Of a stretch of 64,000 nt of DNA, positions 1 through 13,210 are shown piece after piece (position 1 is the stretch's first letter; the number at the start of each line of letters is the position of its first letter). Position numbers and translations under genes: made by a program. The notes under the pieces were generated by a model, which made no database searches, was not told where the DNA came from, and saw only the letters and a program-made list of their open reading frames with translations. Source of the DNA: Blastomussa wellsi (Eukaryota > Cnidaria > Anthozoa > Scleractinia > Plerogyridae); NCBI GenBank assembly GCA_947652115.1, contig OX393562.1:30193852-30257851 (forward strand). The letters run 5' to 3'.

Positions 1-248
1 TTTCGTACGCGCGCATTCATTTTCTGAAACAGAGAAATTACTTTGTTTTGCGTATCCACGTAACTTGAACTCCTCCTATCGACTTTCTCTTATGATAAAA
101 TGGCAGGGAGCTGTGGGATGTTTGAGATAAAATGCCCTTTTGTTTTGTTAGTATACCCGTCATCATTGAATGCTATTCAAATAGATAGTTAATACATATC
201 ATTAACTTTTGGTGTTGTTTGTTTGCCTATTTTTCGTTCATCTCCTAG

Positions 249-1043
249 GGTCCGGACTCCAAAGAAAAGTGCTGGGTGAGTATATTTAAACTTATCGTTC
301 CTTGAATGTTGAAATACAGGATCTTTCTGTGTGTACCGTATTAAGATGTTTCACATTGTTTTACCTGTGTTCGTGATTCTTTGTAGTTTGGGCAGCATTG
401 TTTCTAATCTTTAGTTTCTTTTGTTTTACGTCAACCGTGACCGGTACCCACAGAAGGAGCCGAAATATAGACGTTTGTCTATAAAAGACAAGTGCAAAGC
501 ACAAATTAGTTTTAGAGCGATTTTTTGCCCTTTGTGTTGTGACTCTCGCTACAGCAGTTGTAGTGCATATATGCCTATTCCAGACTTGTGGCCGGAATAG
601 GTTAGAATGCTTTGAATGATTTGGGAGATTGAAGTGTCTCGCGACCGGTTTCGATGCATTTTTGAAACCGGTCGCGAGATACTTCAATCTCCCAAATCAT
701 TCTAAGCAACATATGGCAGTCTGTGGCCTTTCCCTTCACCAAGGAAACACGGAAAGCCGTAAAACTCTAGAACAAAAATTTTTCAAATCGGCACTCTTAA
801 TCCTCACGGTATCAACGAACGCTTTTCATTCAACTAATTTATTCCGTTGTTTTCACGTTACCAGGCACCAGCCAATAGCGAAGCTCCATCTTTCTGTATA
901 TAAAAAACACACGACCCACAATTCCTTGATTCGCTCCGACGAAGGGCTAACGCTCGAAACGTCAGCAATTGAATCTCTTTTCGGTGGCCAATTGACATTA
1001 TCAACCCAGTTGATAAAACCAAATTATATTGTTATACTTCCCT

Positions 1044-1074
<31 letters not shown>

Positions 1075-4000
1075 TACGTCCTCTATTTAAAGGAACCATG
1101 TCGTGTTTTGTCCATTTTGAAAAATGTAGATTTGTCGTTTGTAGTTCGTCTCAATCTTCTCCATCCTGTATCATTCTTGTTCCTTTTTGGTTTAGTATCA
1201 CCTTTTTAGTGTTTTTCTTCCTTAGTGAGCTATTATTTGAAGGTTTACTATATTTTAAGGGTAGTTTGGTTAATTCCTCTATCTTACCGGACGCTCGGTT
1301 TTCTTGTTACAGAAGCAGTTCACCCCAGGCCCCACGCTCCCCTCGAGTGGGTGAACGGCCGGCCAACCTGGCCAAATCCGTGGATCGTTATGTCGAGTAC
1401 AGGTAAGTGGAGACAGAGCCAATCAGTGCGACGGCAAACAGTGTAACTAACCAATGAGAAGAAAAAACCAAAGCATGGTACGCGCTTTAGAAGGAAAGCG
1501 CGGGAAAAGTACGTAGCGTTTGATTGGTAGAGAAAAATGTGCGAGTTTCCCCTGAACCAATCACGAGGCTTGCTCTATATTCCCTTTCTTGCTCTCTTTT
1601 CCTTCAGAACCGCCTCTATCTAGCCTCGGCACAGGCCTCCTCCCTTCAATAATCATTTACAGCTCTCCACTTTCAGGATTTAAACAAAATAGAATATTCC
1701 AGGACTGATTTGCGTTGGACGTTTTCTTGACACTTCGCTGTTTCGAACTCCAGTTATGTCAGCTAATTTTTAATTTCATTTCCCAGAGTATTTGAGTGAA
1801 CGAAAGGTTGTGAGTGATTGCTGTCGCAGAAACTGAAAAAAAATTTGCCTTTAAACCAGCTTATTCATTTTATTCTGCAGGAAACCCGTGGGCAGGGCAC
1901 GGCACAGTCAGGGCGCATATCGGAAAGGCGGGTAAGTGAACTGCATTATCACTGGTTTGCACCAAGACGCTATTTTTTCAGTTTTGATATGGACGTATTG
2001 GGTATTTTTTTTTTGGTCAGCAAAACTAGCCCGTCCAAAACGACCGCTCAATGACCAATTTAGTGTTGGGCCTTTTGTTGACGACGTGTGCATTTTAAGT
2101 AAATGAACGCAACGCAAAATACGTTTGACTAGCGAATTCATTCACGACGAAACTTTCCTGTCGACCATGAATAATATATCTGTAAAAACTGCAGTAATCA
2201 GTTTAATCAATCACTTTACTGTGAATGTCATTCCATTTTTATAAAACAATTTGACAATCTCGTCCCCAGAGCCCGCTTTTCTTTTGGTCACCATCAAGAA
2301 AAGCGGGCTCTGGGGACGAGATTGACAATTTGACTGGTTTCTTGATGCAACCCCAAACCTGATTGGATTGATGTACGTCACTAATGCGTGGTTCAATTTT
2401 CCCTGTAACCATCCCCCACGGGCACACCCCGGGCATTTGCCACATTTTAACTATTTTGTGGTGTATTCCCCACCCCCGGGCACACAGAAAAAGGCAATTC
2501 CCCACACCCGGGAGTCCTCGTCGACCACAAGTACAAAATCGAGATAAAAATACTGATTTCTGTAAAAATAGCAAAAGAAGTACATGAAGAAGGTTTTTTC
2601 AAGAACTAAACTTTTCTGAAAGCGACCGCAAAGTCCCTGGTATCTCGCGACTTGGCCACTTGTTATCGCGACGTCGTCCTTAATAAAGGTATAACGGCCG
2701 ACTTTCAATTGTTGCACGTCTACTCATGAATTTGAACGCTTTTCTAGACTGTATATATATCATAAATAACTGAGACTTCATATATAGCATACGAAATCAT
2801 GAAGACTACATTTATTTTTATAAAGAAAGCTGAAGGAGAAATCTAACCCGTACGTCTCGCCACTTCCTCGAAAGAATAGGAAAGGAGCCACAAATCTTTA
2901 GAAAATATCAATGCTTTAAACTCCCTTCATAACACTACTCATTACTACACGGCATTACAATGTTGTGAAGAGATACCCACCCACCGCTTGTTGTGACTAA
3001 ATGCCAATCCTAATTAACAAAGCTATTTCCAGGACAGTGCAGAATGCGACACCAAACGTGATTCCTAGCCTTTTCTTGACAGCGGTAACACGATACTTTT
3101 GTTTATTTGTAATATGATACTTTTGTTTTTCTTCGAACTGTTGAAACATGATACTTTGTTTTTCTGCATCGCTGATTTTCAACACAAAGCGTCATATTTT
3201 GTGATTTATTAAACACGCACCAAAGTATTTTATCGAAAGACAATAAACGGATCAAATGGAAAAATATATCTTTTGAAAGGGTTTTTTAAACGAAGTACAG
3301 TTAGTACATTGTTTTCTGGTTGTTACGAAATTTGTGCCGAAAATACTGTCCTGAAGCAAAGTCTCTGATCATGTCTGATCTCTCAGCTCTACTGATTTCA
3401 AACAACTCATCTCCGAGAAATAGGAAGCTGCGTACATCCGCAACTTCAAATTTAACCAAAATTAAAGCTATCGTTACTTCAGTCAGAAACATTTTAAAAT
3501 TTAACATGGCTTTTATTCACAACTAACCGCAATCGAAAAACAATCCCTCAACCCAAAGCCGCCATAACAGACTGCTCGCAGCATGTAAAACTTCACATCC
3601 TCGTACCTTTTCACCACCATGAAAATTTCCGAACACTTTTCCGCTTAAAACCCACACACAACGTGGTACACCAGAGCTACACAAACACTGAGTGCTGGAG
3701 ATAGAGACATCATGCCAATACCGCCCAATAAGGCCAAGTTTATACGAAAATAAAGATGGCCATCCCTTGAATCCGAAACAAATATTGATACAAAATTAAA
3801 CGATACATACAAGCGGCAATTTCATTGGTTATCGATCGATGGTATCCTAATTCTGATTGGTGTGAAATACATCGTTCGTCCACCCATCCATCCATCCACC
3901 CACTGAATAGCGACATACGTCGTTACGCCGACTAAGAGTTATTTTTTTTGAAAAAAATAACTCAAAAATACTTTGGTGGCGTTTAAAAGACAGAGTGTGC

Positions 4001-7000
4001 AGAGTTTTGGTAAAGGCAGGGAATTTATGTCACCCTAAAGGGATTTAATTAACGTGAATGAAGTAATGTTTGGTCAAGTATAAAATCAGTGTCTTCATAT
4101 CAAAGGAAATCTTTTAAATAACAGTTAGCCGAGAGTAGAAAAACACCAAAGACGTAAGCTCAGAAGAGACGAAGATGGCTTCCAACTATTGAGGAAGATT
4201 GAGAAGAATTGTAATTGACAAACTTGAAACGTTTAGGCTAAACATTTCAAGATGTGTGGTCCGCTACAGAGCTCCTTTAACGTGATTAATCCCTCCCAAT
4301 CTCCCAACTAAATTCCTGTTTCCCGTTTTCGACGTCACAAGGTTTCTTGGTATGACTTTTGTGTTACTTCTCGAACGTCGGTAGAAATAATTTTATTTGT
4401 ACTGTATTTTTTTATTTGGAGTTACAAATTGAAGCAAAATATTCTTTTGCTTGGAATCTTGTTTTAATGAAATGAGAAAAAAAAGAAACGCTAAGACTCG
4501 TGTAATTGATGTATTATTTGTCATCGCTTTGCTTAGAAATGAGAATACCTGTTTTGTGCATTAAGGAAAGCAAAGTGCAACTAATATTGTTTGGTCCAAA
4601 ATTTACTTATGTCCAATGCATTTGTCTGTGTGCCTGTGTAGATTATTTTTGGTTGACTTTTGCACGTTGTTTGAGAAAACTGTGCACTTACTTCTCATGG
4701 TGACGTTTGATTAGCTGTCTAAACGTCTGTTACGAATCAACCAACGAACGATTTCAATTTGTATTCAGCCTTGTCTGGTTTCGTTTATTAATGAATCACA
4801 AAACACAAGACGATGAAATTGTATAAGATATTCATCGCAAGACGAAAGCTAAACACAGACCTGATATAATGTCGGTTTCAATTTATTCATCGGTAGTGGA
4901 ATGACTGCGGAATCAGTGAATGATAACTCGCGGTGTTTAAATTCAAAAGGATCAATTTGAATTTATTCAGCAAAGACTCCGGTAAAAGAGCCACGATGAA
5001 TCACTTTTCTTTAATGGACACACGTCAACAAAAGCATTCTTAATGGAGGATTGAAGGTGTTTTCATTAGCATAATTTTGTATTTAGGCTATTTTTTCGTC
5101 TTTCTCTCTTCAGGTTATTGCTATGCTAAATTGTTAATTCTGTTTCGTTTCGCGTTTCAGGGCTGGTCGTTCTACCGATGACAAGAAAATGGCGGCAAAT
5201 GATTCCCGTTCGGCTCATACTCGCCGCGAACAGGTATTTTTGTCTTTTCTTTGATTTAAAAATCCATCTTTTTTTTTTGAAATGAGAATTTTCCGTAGAG
5301 TTGTTGTTTTAATAATTTAAATATAACTTGAGATGTCGGCTGAAGAATGTGAGTATTTGAAATGCCGTACTGTTTACTCAGTGAAAGAAACAAAACCTCA
5401 TAGAAACTTTCACTTTTTTGTTTTGCTTATTTCCTTTTTTTTTTAAATTCAAGACATTTATAACATTAAAAGATTTTTTGTTTCTTTATCGTTGTCGGCA
5501 GTATAATTAATGAATGAAAGGATCATTTTCTTGTGACTACATAATTCATTGTAATTTATTGTTTCTTTCGACACTCCTGGCTAACGACTCCAGGCTACAA
5601 ATAAATGATTTTCTGAACGTACGTTGGAGATCATCCACCCGGTATAAGTTTGTCACAGTTAATATACGCATTGAAGAAATGCGGCGACATATCACGGCTA
5701 CCATGGTCACTTTATTTGAGAAGACGCTTCCGTGGCAAAATAGTCACTGTGACAGGCAGATATTACCTGTTTGCAGTATCTGAACGTACGTCGGAGATCA
5801 TCCAATCGGTATAAGTTGTTGGTACCCTACGGCAACATGTCAGGTACGAGTGGTGAAGCCATCCATGGCCACTTTATTTTGGAAGACGCTTCCGTGGCAA
5901 AATAGTCATTGCGAGACTAGCGTGTTATTCCGCTGATCCTAAAACATGCGGATACAAATTTCGCGATTACCTGTTTGCAGTATCTAAATATGTTTATACC
6001 AGCCGCCGAGAAGCCAAATTCGTTTCCTTGAATCTAAATATGTCAAGCACTCCTGTCCGATGTAATGTTGCTGGTTCTTATCTCGTATTAATGTAGTTCG
6101 TTTCATTTAGGGTGAATTTGTTGGAAAGCCTTGAAAGTACCGCAAACGCATGGTGAAAAGGCCGCGTTTTTTTTGCGCCAAAATTGCTTTCGTTAACATC
6201 ATGTGCGCCCAACTCGTCTTTTCCTTTGACACATTTCTTTCTTTCAAGTAACCTGTAATTTTGCACTGTTTTATTTGGGAAATTCAATCTTTTTTCTCCA
6301 TTGATCCGAGGAGGCTGCATTAGAAGAGTTACGCCGCGAATCAGCTGAGAGACAACGAACTCTGCAGGGTGAAATTGACAAACTAAAGCTTGAAAAGGAA
6401 GAGGTAACTACTGTCAAACTAGAAAAAAATATATATCTTTTAAATTGCAGGAACATAATATTATGTAGTTATCAAATAGAGGGCAATTGACTTGGCCCCA
6501 GTCGTTCAAAGTGGATGGGTGTTGACAAATAAACTACGCTATCCACTGGATTACTGATTTGTCCATTAGATGGCGTTATCCATTTAAAACTGAAAAAGAT
6601 TTATGGATAACTGAACAGGTAATTTGAAGCTTGAAAGTGCGCGGTATCTGAATGTTACGTTTTCTGTTCTGGGTTAGAACGAGCGGCGATTACAACAACT
6701 ACACCGAGAGGAACTGGAAGTGGCGGAGAAAACCCGGGGCGAGCAGGAAAAGGAGGCCAAGGTTAGTACCCAGTGCGTCCTGTTACGTTGGATTGTTTCC
6801 GAGACGGAGTGTTAGAAGACAGACGCGCAGGTTATCTTGTGCTGTTTTCCTATGACATTTCAACTTGTTTCGCGCAACTGATCTCGACGCATTTCTTTTT
6901 GTATAATAACGCCCGAGAAAAGAAATTTTGTTTGATTTTAGGAGAGAGAAGAGAAGTTAGCCCAAGAAGTTCTTACTTTGAAAATGGAATTGTCCAAGGT

Positions 7001-8494
7001 GAGAAAAGTGAATTTTGTAACATTTTCGAGTTCACTCGTTCAAGTTGTTCAAGGGATGTTGTCTTGATGTGCAACCAAGCTCTCAAAACTAACGTTAAAA
7101 TAATGCAATGCAGTTAATAAAGAGAGTTTATAGTTCGACCTTTGAGATTGAATAACCTACTAACAAAAGCTAATAATAACAAAACGAAAAAATAAAGGAA
7201 AAGAGAGCACTGTTTAAGGAAAGGGCACAAAGGAAAATACAAAGAGTGAATGGAAGAGAGCGCATTCAGTGTACAGGTCGCGGCAAACTTCTCCCTTGCG
7301 ATTCTTTCCTTTTTTGTTTGTTTTAGCTTACTTGAAAGCGACTGCCGCCTCGGAAAAAATAATGTATTCATCATTATATTACAAATCTGTTTCTTTCAGC
7401 AATGCGATAAACTTCAAGACAACTTCAATGTGGTTTTATCGCTGCAGGAACAGTTGGCTCGTATGCAGCAGGTAACATCTACTTTCCACCCTCTCCCCTG
7501 AAAATAGCGTGTTGAAAATTAAAAGACGGCGACAGTAATCGCATTTTGTACAGCTGAGAGAATCGGTTACATCGAATGGAATTTGCTGCACATTCACAAA
7601 CTGCGGTCTTACGAACTGTTACACTTGCGGGCGCTTTCGCACTGGTCTTCCATTAATTTTCCGGTAAATTTTCGGTCGTTATTATTGTATTGTAAGACAA
7701 TTCGACCACATTTTGCATGCTCTACAGAAAATGTCCAAATCGTAGCAATGAAACCAGTCGCCTAATGGCTCGTGGTTCCACTTTTGAGCATCTCATGGGT
7801 GGACCATTTGACTTCTTAGGGGGAAGGGTGGGGGTGTGGGTGGGTGCGTGATTTGGTACAGGCGGGAATTATTTTCAGACCCTTTTATGCAAAGGAATTA
7901 TTTTTCTCGGTGTATGTGTGTGCATGATATTTTTCTCCGTATAGAAGTTAAATGGCCTGCCCCTTATGACGCCGTTTCGACTTTGATCTGTTAGAGTGTA
8001 GACCATGGAAAAGTGGTCGATTTGTTAGATGACCTGGAACTCTACTTACTTTTTTGTTTTTTTTAGGAACAACTGAGGCAGCAAGCTAAAGAAAAGGTTA
8101 GTTGTAAGATCAACCAATAGCTGGCTTTCACTGTCACGCCATTAAAATTTTATGACGTCACGTGAAAACCAAGAATATTGGGTCGTCACGCAATGCATGT
8201 CTCCGTTCTTAGGGTCGTCACGCAACAAATTTCCATCGGTATTTCTGGTCATTGGGCACTGCATGCCTGGAAAATGTTATAGAAACCATTTTTATGCTCA
8301 TTTAATTGCTTATTTTGTTGGTTATCTTAAATATTATTTCTTTTTAATTTCATTCTATCCTCGCTTTCATGTTCCTGTCCTGCTCATTTGTCGTTGTTTC
8401 TTGTCAGTAACACTCTTTCATTCTTGGCTTTCAGCGTCAGAACTCAGCAAGGCAGAAAAGCACCGCCAAAAGTTCTGTATGCAGGGTGATGTAA
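249..8494 (+). CDS. Coiled-coil protein, 3' part of gene (10 exons)
   Basis: I do not recognise this protein. Exons chain in one frame: 249-275, 1313-1402, 1881-1931, 5161-5233, 6311-6403, 6678-6761, 6942-6998, 7400-7471, 8067-8096, 8435-8494. All have AG acceptors and GT donors, and the phases match at each junction. The first four exons encode a basic, Ser/Pro/Arg/Gly-rich low-complexity stretch (for example SSSPQAPRSPRVGERP). From 6311 on, every intron is phase 0 and the exons encode a highly charged Glu/Lys/Arg/Gln/Leu coiled coil of roughly 125 residues (EELRRESAERQ, LQQLHREELEVAEK). The last exon reads to TAA at 8492-8494. A GTATGC donor at 8477 inside it could instead continue the gene. 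The 5' end lies outside the window. The pattern fits a cytoskeletal or centrosomal scaffold, but that is only inference. It is not the N-terminus of the neighbouring APC, which has its own start codon. Confidence 0.62.
614..702. repeat. Hairpin element, 39-bp arms
   Basis: Arms 614-652 and 664-702 are near-perfect inverted copies (GAATGATTTGGGAGATTGAA outward, core GCGACCGGTTTC) with an 11-nt loop. Partial similarity continues outward on both sides. It lies in an intron of the coiled-coil gene and is probably a MITE or foldback element. Confidence 0.85.
925..1090. repeat. Dispersed repeat, copy 1 (hammerhead-like core inside)
   Basis: About 160 nt nearly identical to 18735-18895, including TCCGACGAAGGGCTAACGC and AACCCAGTTGATAAAACC. 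The motif order is typical of retroelement 3' regions carrying hammerhead-like RNA folds. The parent element is not visible here. Confidence 0.8.
1125..1290. repeat. Dispersed repeat shared with 58490-58630
   Basis: Similar AT-rich stretch in both places, including TCTTCTCCATCCT, GTTCCTTTTTGGTTTAGT and GTGTTTTTCTTCCTT. The identity of the parent element is unknown. Confidence 0.6.
2262..2325. repeat. Palindrome, CTCGTCCCCAGAG family
   Basis: Arms CAATCTCGTCCCCAGAGCCC / GGGCTCTGGGGACGAGATTG with a short loop. Same terminal sequence as the elements near 27.8 kb and 60.95-61.19 kb, so this looks like fused termini of one element family. Confidence 0.8.
5612..5985. repeat. Tandem duplication, two copies
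   Basis: The unit starts with GAACGTACGTYGGAGATCAT, contains AGACGCTTCCGTGGCAAAAT and ends near ACCTGTTTGCAGTATCT. Copies run about 5612-5780 and 5781-5985, diverged and with different central insertions. It lies in an intron of the coiled-coil gene. Confidence 0.75.
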
Positions 8495-8896
8495 ACTCTC
8501 CCAACCTGAATGACAGCGCGTCGATCACGTGACCACGTACTTGAGCGTGATTGGTTGATGTAACATTGTTTCCACTGATGCCATGGGTCTTAATCACAGG
8601 GCGGCCATGTTGAGTCCCGAGGAATTGAAAACTTTTGTTTTGCCATGTGGAAACTCGTTTCCAAACACTTCAACTCGAGGCTCGGGGTACGAAATCTATT
8701 GTCTATGGCCAATATGGTCGCCAGGCGAATAAGGCCCATGCACTTCACGCCATGGAAACACGATGCCTTTTGCTGCTGATAGTCGGGTGCACGAGTTTTC
8801 CGCAAGTTTGCAAAGGTTTTACAAATAATAGGCGGACCTGTGATTTCATTTTGATGGTTTGCCGTGGGAATTAATATAAATTATATTTACCGTAAT

Positions 8897-8902
8897 AATA
8901 AA
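8897..8902 (+). promoter_or_regulatory. Candidate poly(A) signal of the coiled-coil gene
   Basis: AATAAA lies about 400 nt after the proposed TAA at 8492-8494, in AT-rich DNA. It is the first canonical hexamer downstream. Position and motif only; no transcript evidence. Confidence 0.35.
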
Positions 8903-9519
8903 ACGTAATTATACTTTTCTTAGTGCTTGGAGCAATTTTCAGTGCTGTAAAACATTAAATTATTTGCTCTGCTTGTGCGAGGTAACAGGCGGAAATTTTT
9001 TTAAAATATATTATATATTTAAAAATTTTCAGACGTTTTATACGTGGTATCATATATCCAACTTGACGTTTGTACTCCAAATGAATTAGCCTGCGCTCTT
9101 ACCGTTCGCGTCGCTCGTGTGTGTTAACCCAAAGATGATCCTGCTCGCAGGCAAGAAAATGAATCAAAGATTAATTAATAAATGCGTTTTTGAGATTTGC
9201 CTTAAAGATTTTATTGAAAAGTGCCACCTTGTCAAAGTACAGTTAAAAAATAATTTGTTGCTGAAAGGAAAATTTTTCAAACTAGTTTAAACTAAATGGA
9301 ATGCGAAGGAAATGTAAAATTTGTGTTACTGCAGGACAGTAAAAACAAGAGTAAAATCCATTCGTTTCTTGTAAAGTATAAAAAAGATTTGAAAGTATGA
9401 ATATAGGAGTAATTTTTAAACGGTTTTGTCTAGTTTGTTGTGTTACTGAAAAGTGTTTTTGATTGTCGTGTGTCTTTGGAAAATGTTTTAATTGTTATAA
9501 TTTGAAGGAGGAAAGTTAG

Positions 9520-9738
9520 GCCTGTTCCAAACGTCGTGTTACTGCCGTGCGCCATTTGAAATCAAGTCGCGCTACTGCCGTGCGGCACGGCAAGGCCTGC
9601 CGTGCTAAGCAGTCGTGCCGAACTTAATTCAGCCTGTCGAGCTGAATGGTTTCAAACGTTGCGCTACTGCAGTGCTTGAGTCGAATTTAAGTTTTTAATT
9701 AAGTTCGGCACGGCAATGGCGCGACGTTTGGAACAGGC
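9520..9738. mobile_element. MITE-like element
   Basis: Terminal inverted repeats GCCTGTTCCAAACGTCG / CGACGTTTGGAACAGGC enclose about 220 nt with internal CTGCCGTGC-type repeats. No coding capacity and no clear target duplication. Confidence 0.7.
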
Positions 9739-11339
9739 TTCCGACATTTCCTCCAGGAGGAAAATTCCTTGTGAAAATTTGTTCTCTGGCTAATCTTTCC
9801 TCGTTTACAGTTGAGTTTAAAATGAAGAGTGCTGTATTAATCGAATCATCAAGGGCTACTTTCTTAATGCCTATTTTATTCAGCCTTTCAAGTGAGGAAC
9901 TAAAACAGCTAGTGTGGATTGAGAAGGCGTCCTATCTTTGTCCGCTATTGTGATAGTCGTGACTGATTTCAAAAGGAAAAAGAAGAAAAAAACTTACTTC
10001 AATTTTCGACCACGTTTTCTTCGGAAAAAATAGTTATTTTTTTGTATATACGTATTGCTATAATGAAATAAATATAACGCCGGTTTGTAATCTGATTAAA
10101 TGTGTGTAGTTGTTTTTATTTCCTTGGGTAGCGGCATAGTTAAAACAGATATTTCTTCACGCTGTCTGTTAGACTTTCTAAAAGTCGCTTGTTTGATTCG
10201 TAGGAGACCGCTTGATATGAAGGATGCGCGCAGTCTTCATAAACAAAATGGCGGCGGACCGAGCCATCCTCGATGGTTCAGTGCGTTTCGCTTCGCTGTC
10301 TTTCGCGCGAAAATTTAAACGCCAACACAGAAAAAAACGGGCGACTTGGGGCAAGCCTCTACTAACGGACGTCAAGACAACTCGAAACTTTGCCAATATC
10401 GAGATCCGTAAAATGTCTGTGATTGGCTATTAATAACTCGTGCGTGAAAAGTTCATTACCAAGCAACCGCCAATCAGCTGCATGGCAACCGACACAACGG
10501 AAAAAAGAGAGAATGTGAACGTTTTGGCAATTTTTAATAAGGAAAAGAGATAGATTGTTTTATGTTTATTTACCTCTTAATTTCCACGTTCATAATTTTG
10601 CTTCTAATTGTTGGTAAGCTCGTAAGTTCGCGCGTTTTGGGCTAAAATTATGCCATCGATGCTGACGATGACCACCTCGAGAAAACTTCGAGAAATCGTG
10701 ACGTCATGTGCGTGCGCGGTGTCGGTTGCTTGTTCCCAGGGTCTCACCTTCCCACCTCACGCCCGCTGCCAGTGACCTCATGAATCAAACGGCAACATTA
10801 TTCCTTGTAGTGCCCAGTCCTTTTGGTGCACTGTGTGGGTGTTTCCGTATGCTAGCTTCGCGCCGGAAAATAGCGCCCCTCCGAGAATTCGCAGGCTAAG
10901 GACCGAGGTTGCGGTTAAGGAATTTTAGCTAATTCTTAAGTGGAATCTTAAGACGTCTCTCGAGGGATCGAAGATTGAGCGCTAGCACTTCGAAACTTGA
11001 CCCTTTGAAACTATTTACTTTGAGCTCTGAGTGAAATGTTGGGACGCACGACAAAATTACACCCAACAAAGAAACTGCTCGTACCCAGGCGCCTCAGAGT
11101 CGCGCACAAGGAACTTGGGGAGGTAAACGCTGAGGGCCATGGGAAGGCACAAGAAAAATTCGAGTTGTTCGATCTTCCCGCTTCATGAGTCGTTCTCAAG
11201 CCTTTGCCCCAAAAGGCAGGAGAAAAGATGTCCCTGGTAGCAGAGTTAAGGACAATACTGTTGTTCCTGGTTATAAGCGTCAAGGGCGAGAAAATCATGG
11301 GAATTCAATCTGATTCGTTCTCAGACTGTTTTCTATTTA

Positions 11340-11460
11340 AACAGTAGAGTGTTTCTGTCGAGGAACTATCGGCTGATATTTGCCCCGCGGAAATTTGATG
11401 TTCTTAAAACAAATATTTGTCCGAGAAGCGAAGCTTCGAGGGCAAATATCTTAGTTTTAA

Positions 11461-11492
<32 letters not shown>

Positions 11493-12045
11493 CCGATAGT
11501 TCCAAGACAAAACACTCTATTGTCTTTATCGTTCACCAAGGAATTTTCTTCCGCACGCGCCCATTAAAAAGCGAGCCTTTTGAATTAATTTTTATAACTA
11601 TTTTGGACGAAAGACTTGAGACAAACGAATTTAAACTGGACAAGAAGCTAACTAAATCAAAACCAGACAAGAAATGCTCAAAATAGCCGCTTGTTTACAA
11701 AAAAAATTCACGAACGGGCACTATTCATCCGGGTATTTTCCTCGGACGGGCGCTATTTAAACAATAGAGTGTTTCTGTGGAGGAACTATCGGCTTATAGT
11801 TGCCCGAGGAAATTTGATGTTCTTAAAACAAACGAGGGCAAATATGCTAGTTTTAAGAACATCAAATTGCCAAGGGGCAACTATGAGACCGATAGTTTCG
11901 AGACAAAAAAGTCTTTATTGTTCACCACTGAATTTTCTTCCACACGCGCCATTAAAAAGCGAGCCTTTTTAATTTTTTTTTTAACAACTTTTTTGGACGA
12001 AAGAGTTGAAGCAAACGAATTAAAACTAGACGAGAAACCAACTAA
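11340..12045. repeat. Direct duplication of a partly palindromic unit
   Basis: About 11340-11680 and 11755-12045 share GAGTGTTTCTG-GAGGAACTATCGGC, ATTTGATGTTCTTAAAAC, AGAACATCAAATT and ATTAAAAAGCGAGCCTTTT. Each copy folds on itself through the GATGTTCTTAAAAC / GTTTTAAGAACATC arms. The second copy lacks an internal stretch around CCGAGAAGCGAAGCTTCG. Confidence 0.8.
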
Positions 12046-13210
12046 ATGAAACGAAAAGAAACAATTAGGCTACTTGCTTTTGTTTTCTTTGAGCGATAAT
12101 CAACTCGGCTGCGTCCAGTTGAAATCAGTCAGCGAAGGCGAGCCAACTTTCTCCGGACCCTGTAGGGGCCTGCAGAGCGGATCGAAGGGACTTATGGCTC
12201 GCGACTGTATTGGCAGGCTACCTAGACCTGCAAATAAAGTCGCAATTTGGTCATCGCTCTGTGCTTCACGAAACACCAAAGCAACCGCCAGCGATTAGAG
12301 ACGGCTGTCGTGAATTCGCAGACTAACAAGGTGGGATTTCGGATATATATTTGTTCTTAGGGTGTTATTAGCCGGAAAAGCCAATATTTTAAGTCGTCAA
12401 GGTCTTGTTTTGGGTTGCCGCGAAAGACTGATATAGAAATGTTTTGTGGTGAGTTTGGGGGTCAAAAAAGTTTGGTCCATGCTCAAGATTGATCTCCTTT
12501 TGGGATTTTTGACGAGCATGACCGTCTGTTTTGATATGGGTGTGAATACATATAATTTTTTCCTCTCCAGCGATAAAAAGAGCAAGCCTAATTAATCCGA
12601 ATTCAGCTCTATGATGTATCAGTTATTGGCCTTCAATATTAAAAATTTCGGACGCTTTTATTTTTGGACACTTTTTGCCCGAAATTACCTCACTCGCGCT
12701 CTCCAGAGGGGGGATTGAGCCCTAAACAAGTGAAGGGTTCCCAGTATGAGCTCCCCATGGAAATGATCCACCGAGGCCCTCGACGCTTCATCAGAAAAGA
12801 TGTCGGCGGCTTTGTTGTTGTTGGAAGGTTTCTTGCGGTAATATTTTGAATGAATTACAGAAGCCTCTCTCGCCGGTGAATCAAGAATCCGGCTGTGGAT
12901 GAATCGCTTTCTGGGTGCGCCTGTTTTGACTTGTGTGTCGGTAATGCTCTGTTTCGTGTCCGTGTACTTGTGAACCCTCGTTTCATTGTCGGTCTTTTCT
13001 TTCGGGAAGTGTGGGAGGTTTATTGGACAATTTTCAACCCTCTTGCACTTGCCGACAATACAATCGTAGGATATTCTTTCTGATATGACTTCTTTGAGAA
13101 TACCGCCATAGTTTAGCCGCATGCAAAGGGCTTTGGAAACCAATTCATCAACATACGAGAGAGATTCGGGCGAAGCTGTTACACGAACATACGGAAGTTG
13201 CGTCCGTGCT

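Larger units (their letters stand above)
8903..13210. other. Gene-free stretch before APC
   Basis: I see no supportable gene. The stretch holds the MITE at 9520-9738, a segment near 10224-10433 starting AAAATGGCGGCGGACC that reads open for 69 codons but looks repeat-like, and the direct duplication at 11340-12045. An open - strand frame at 12685-13143 has no recognisable domain. The APC promoter should lie just left of 13211, but I see no TATA box or other clear core element. Confidence 0.6.

Noticed and set aside
10224..10433. 69-codon frame starting near an AAAATGGCGGCGGACC context
   Set aside because: The start context looks real, but both strands are open over the same stretch and the sequence has repeat character. 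No downstream splice partner could be joined.
12685..13143. 152-codon open frame on the minus strand just upstream of APC
   Set aside because: No domain or splice context was found. It could be a divergent gene's exon, but the composition looks like chance openness in the APC 5' flank.
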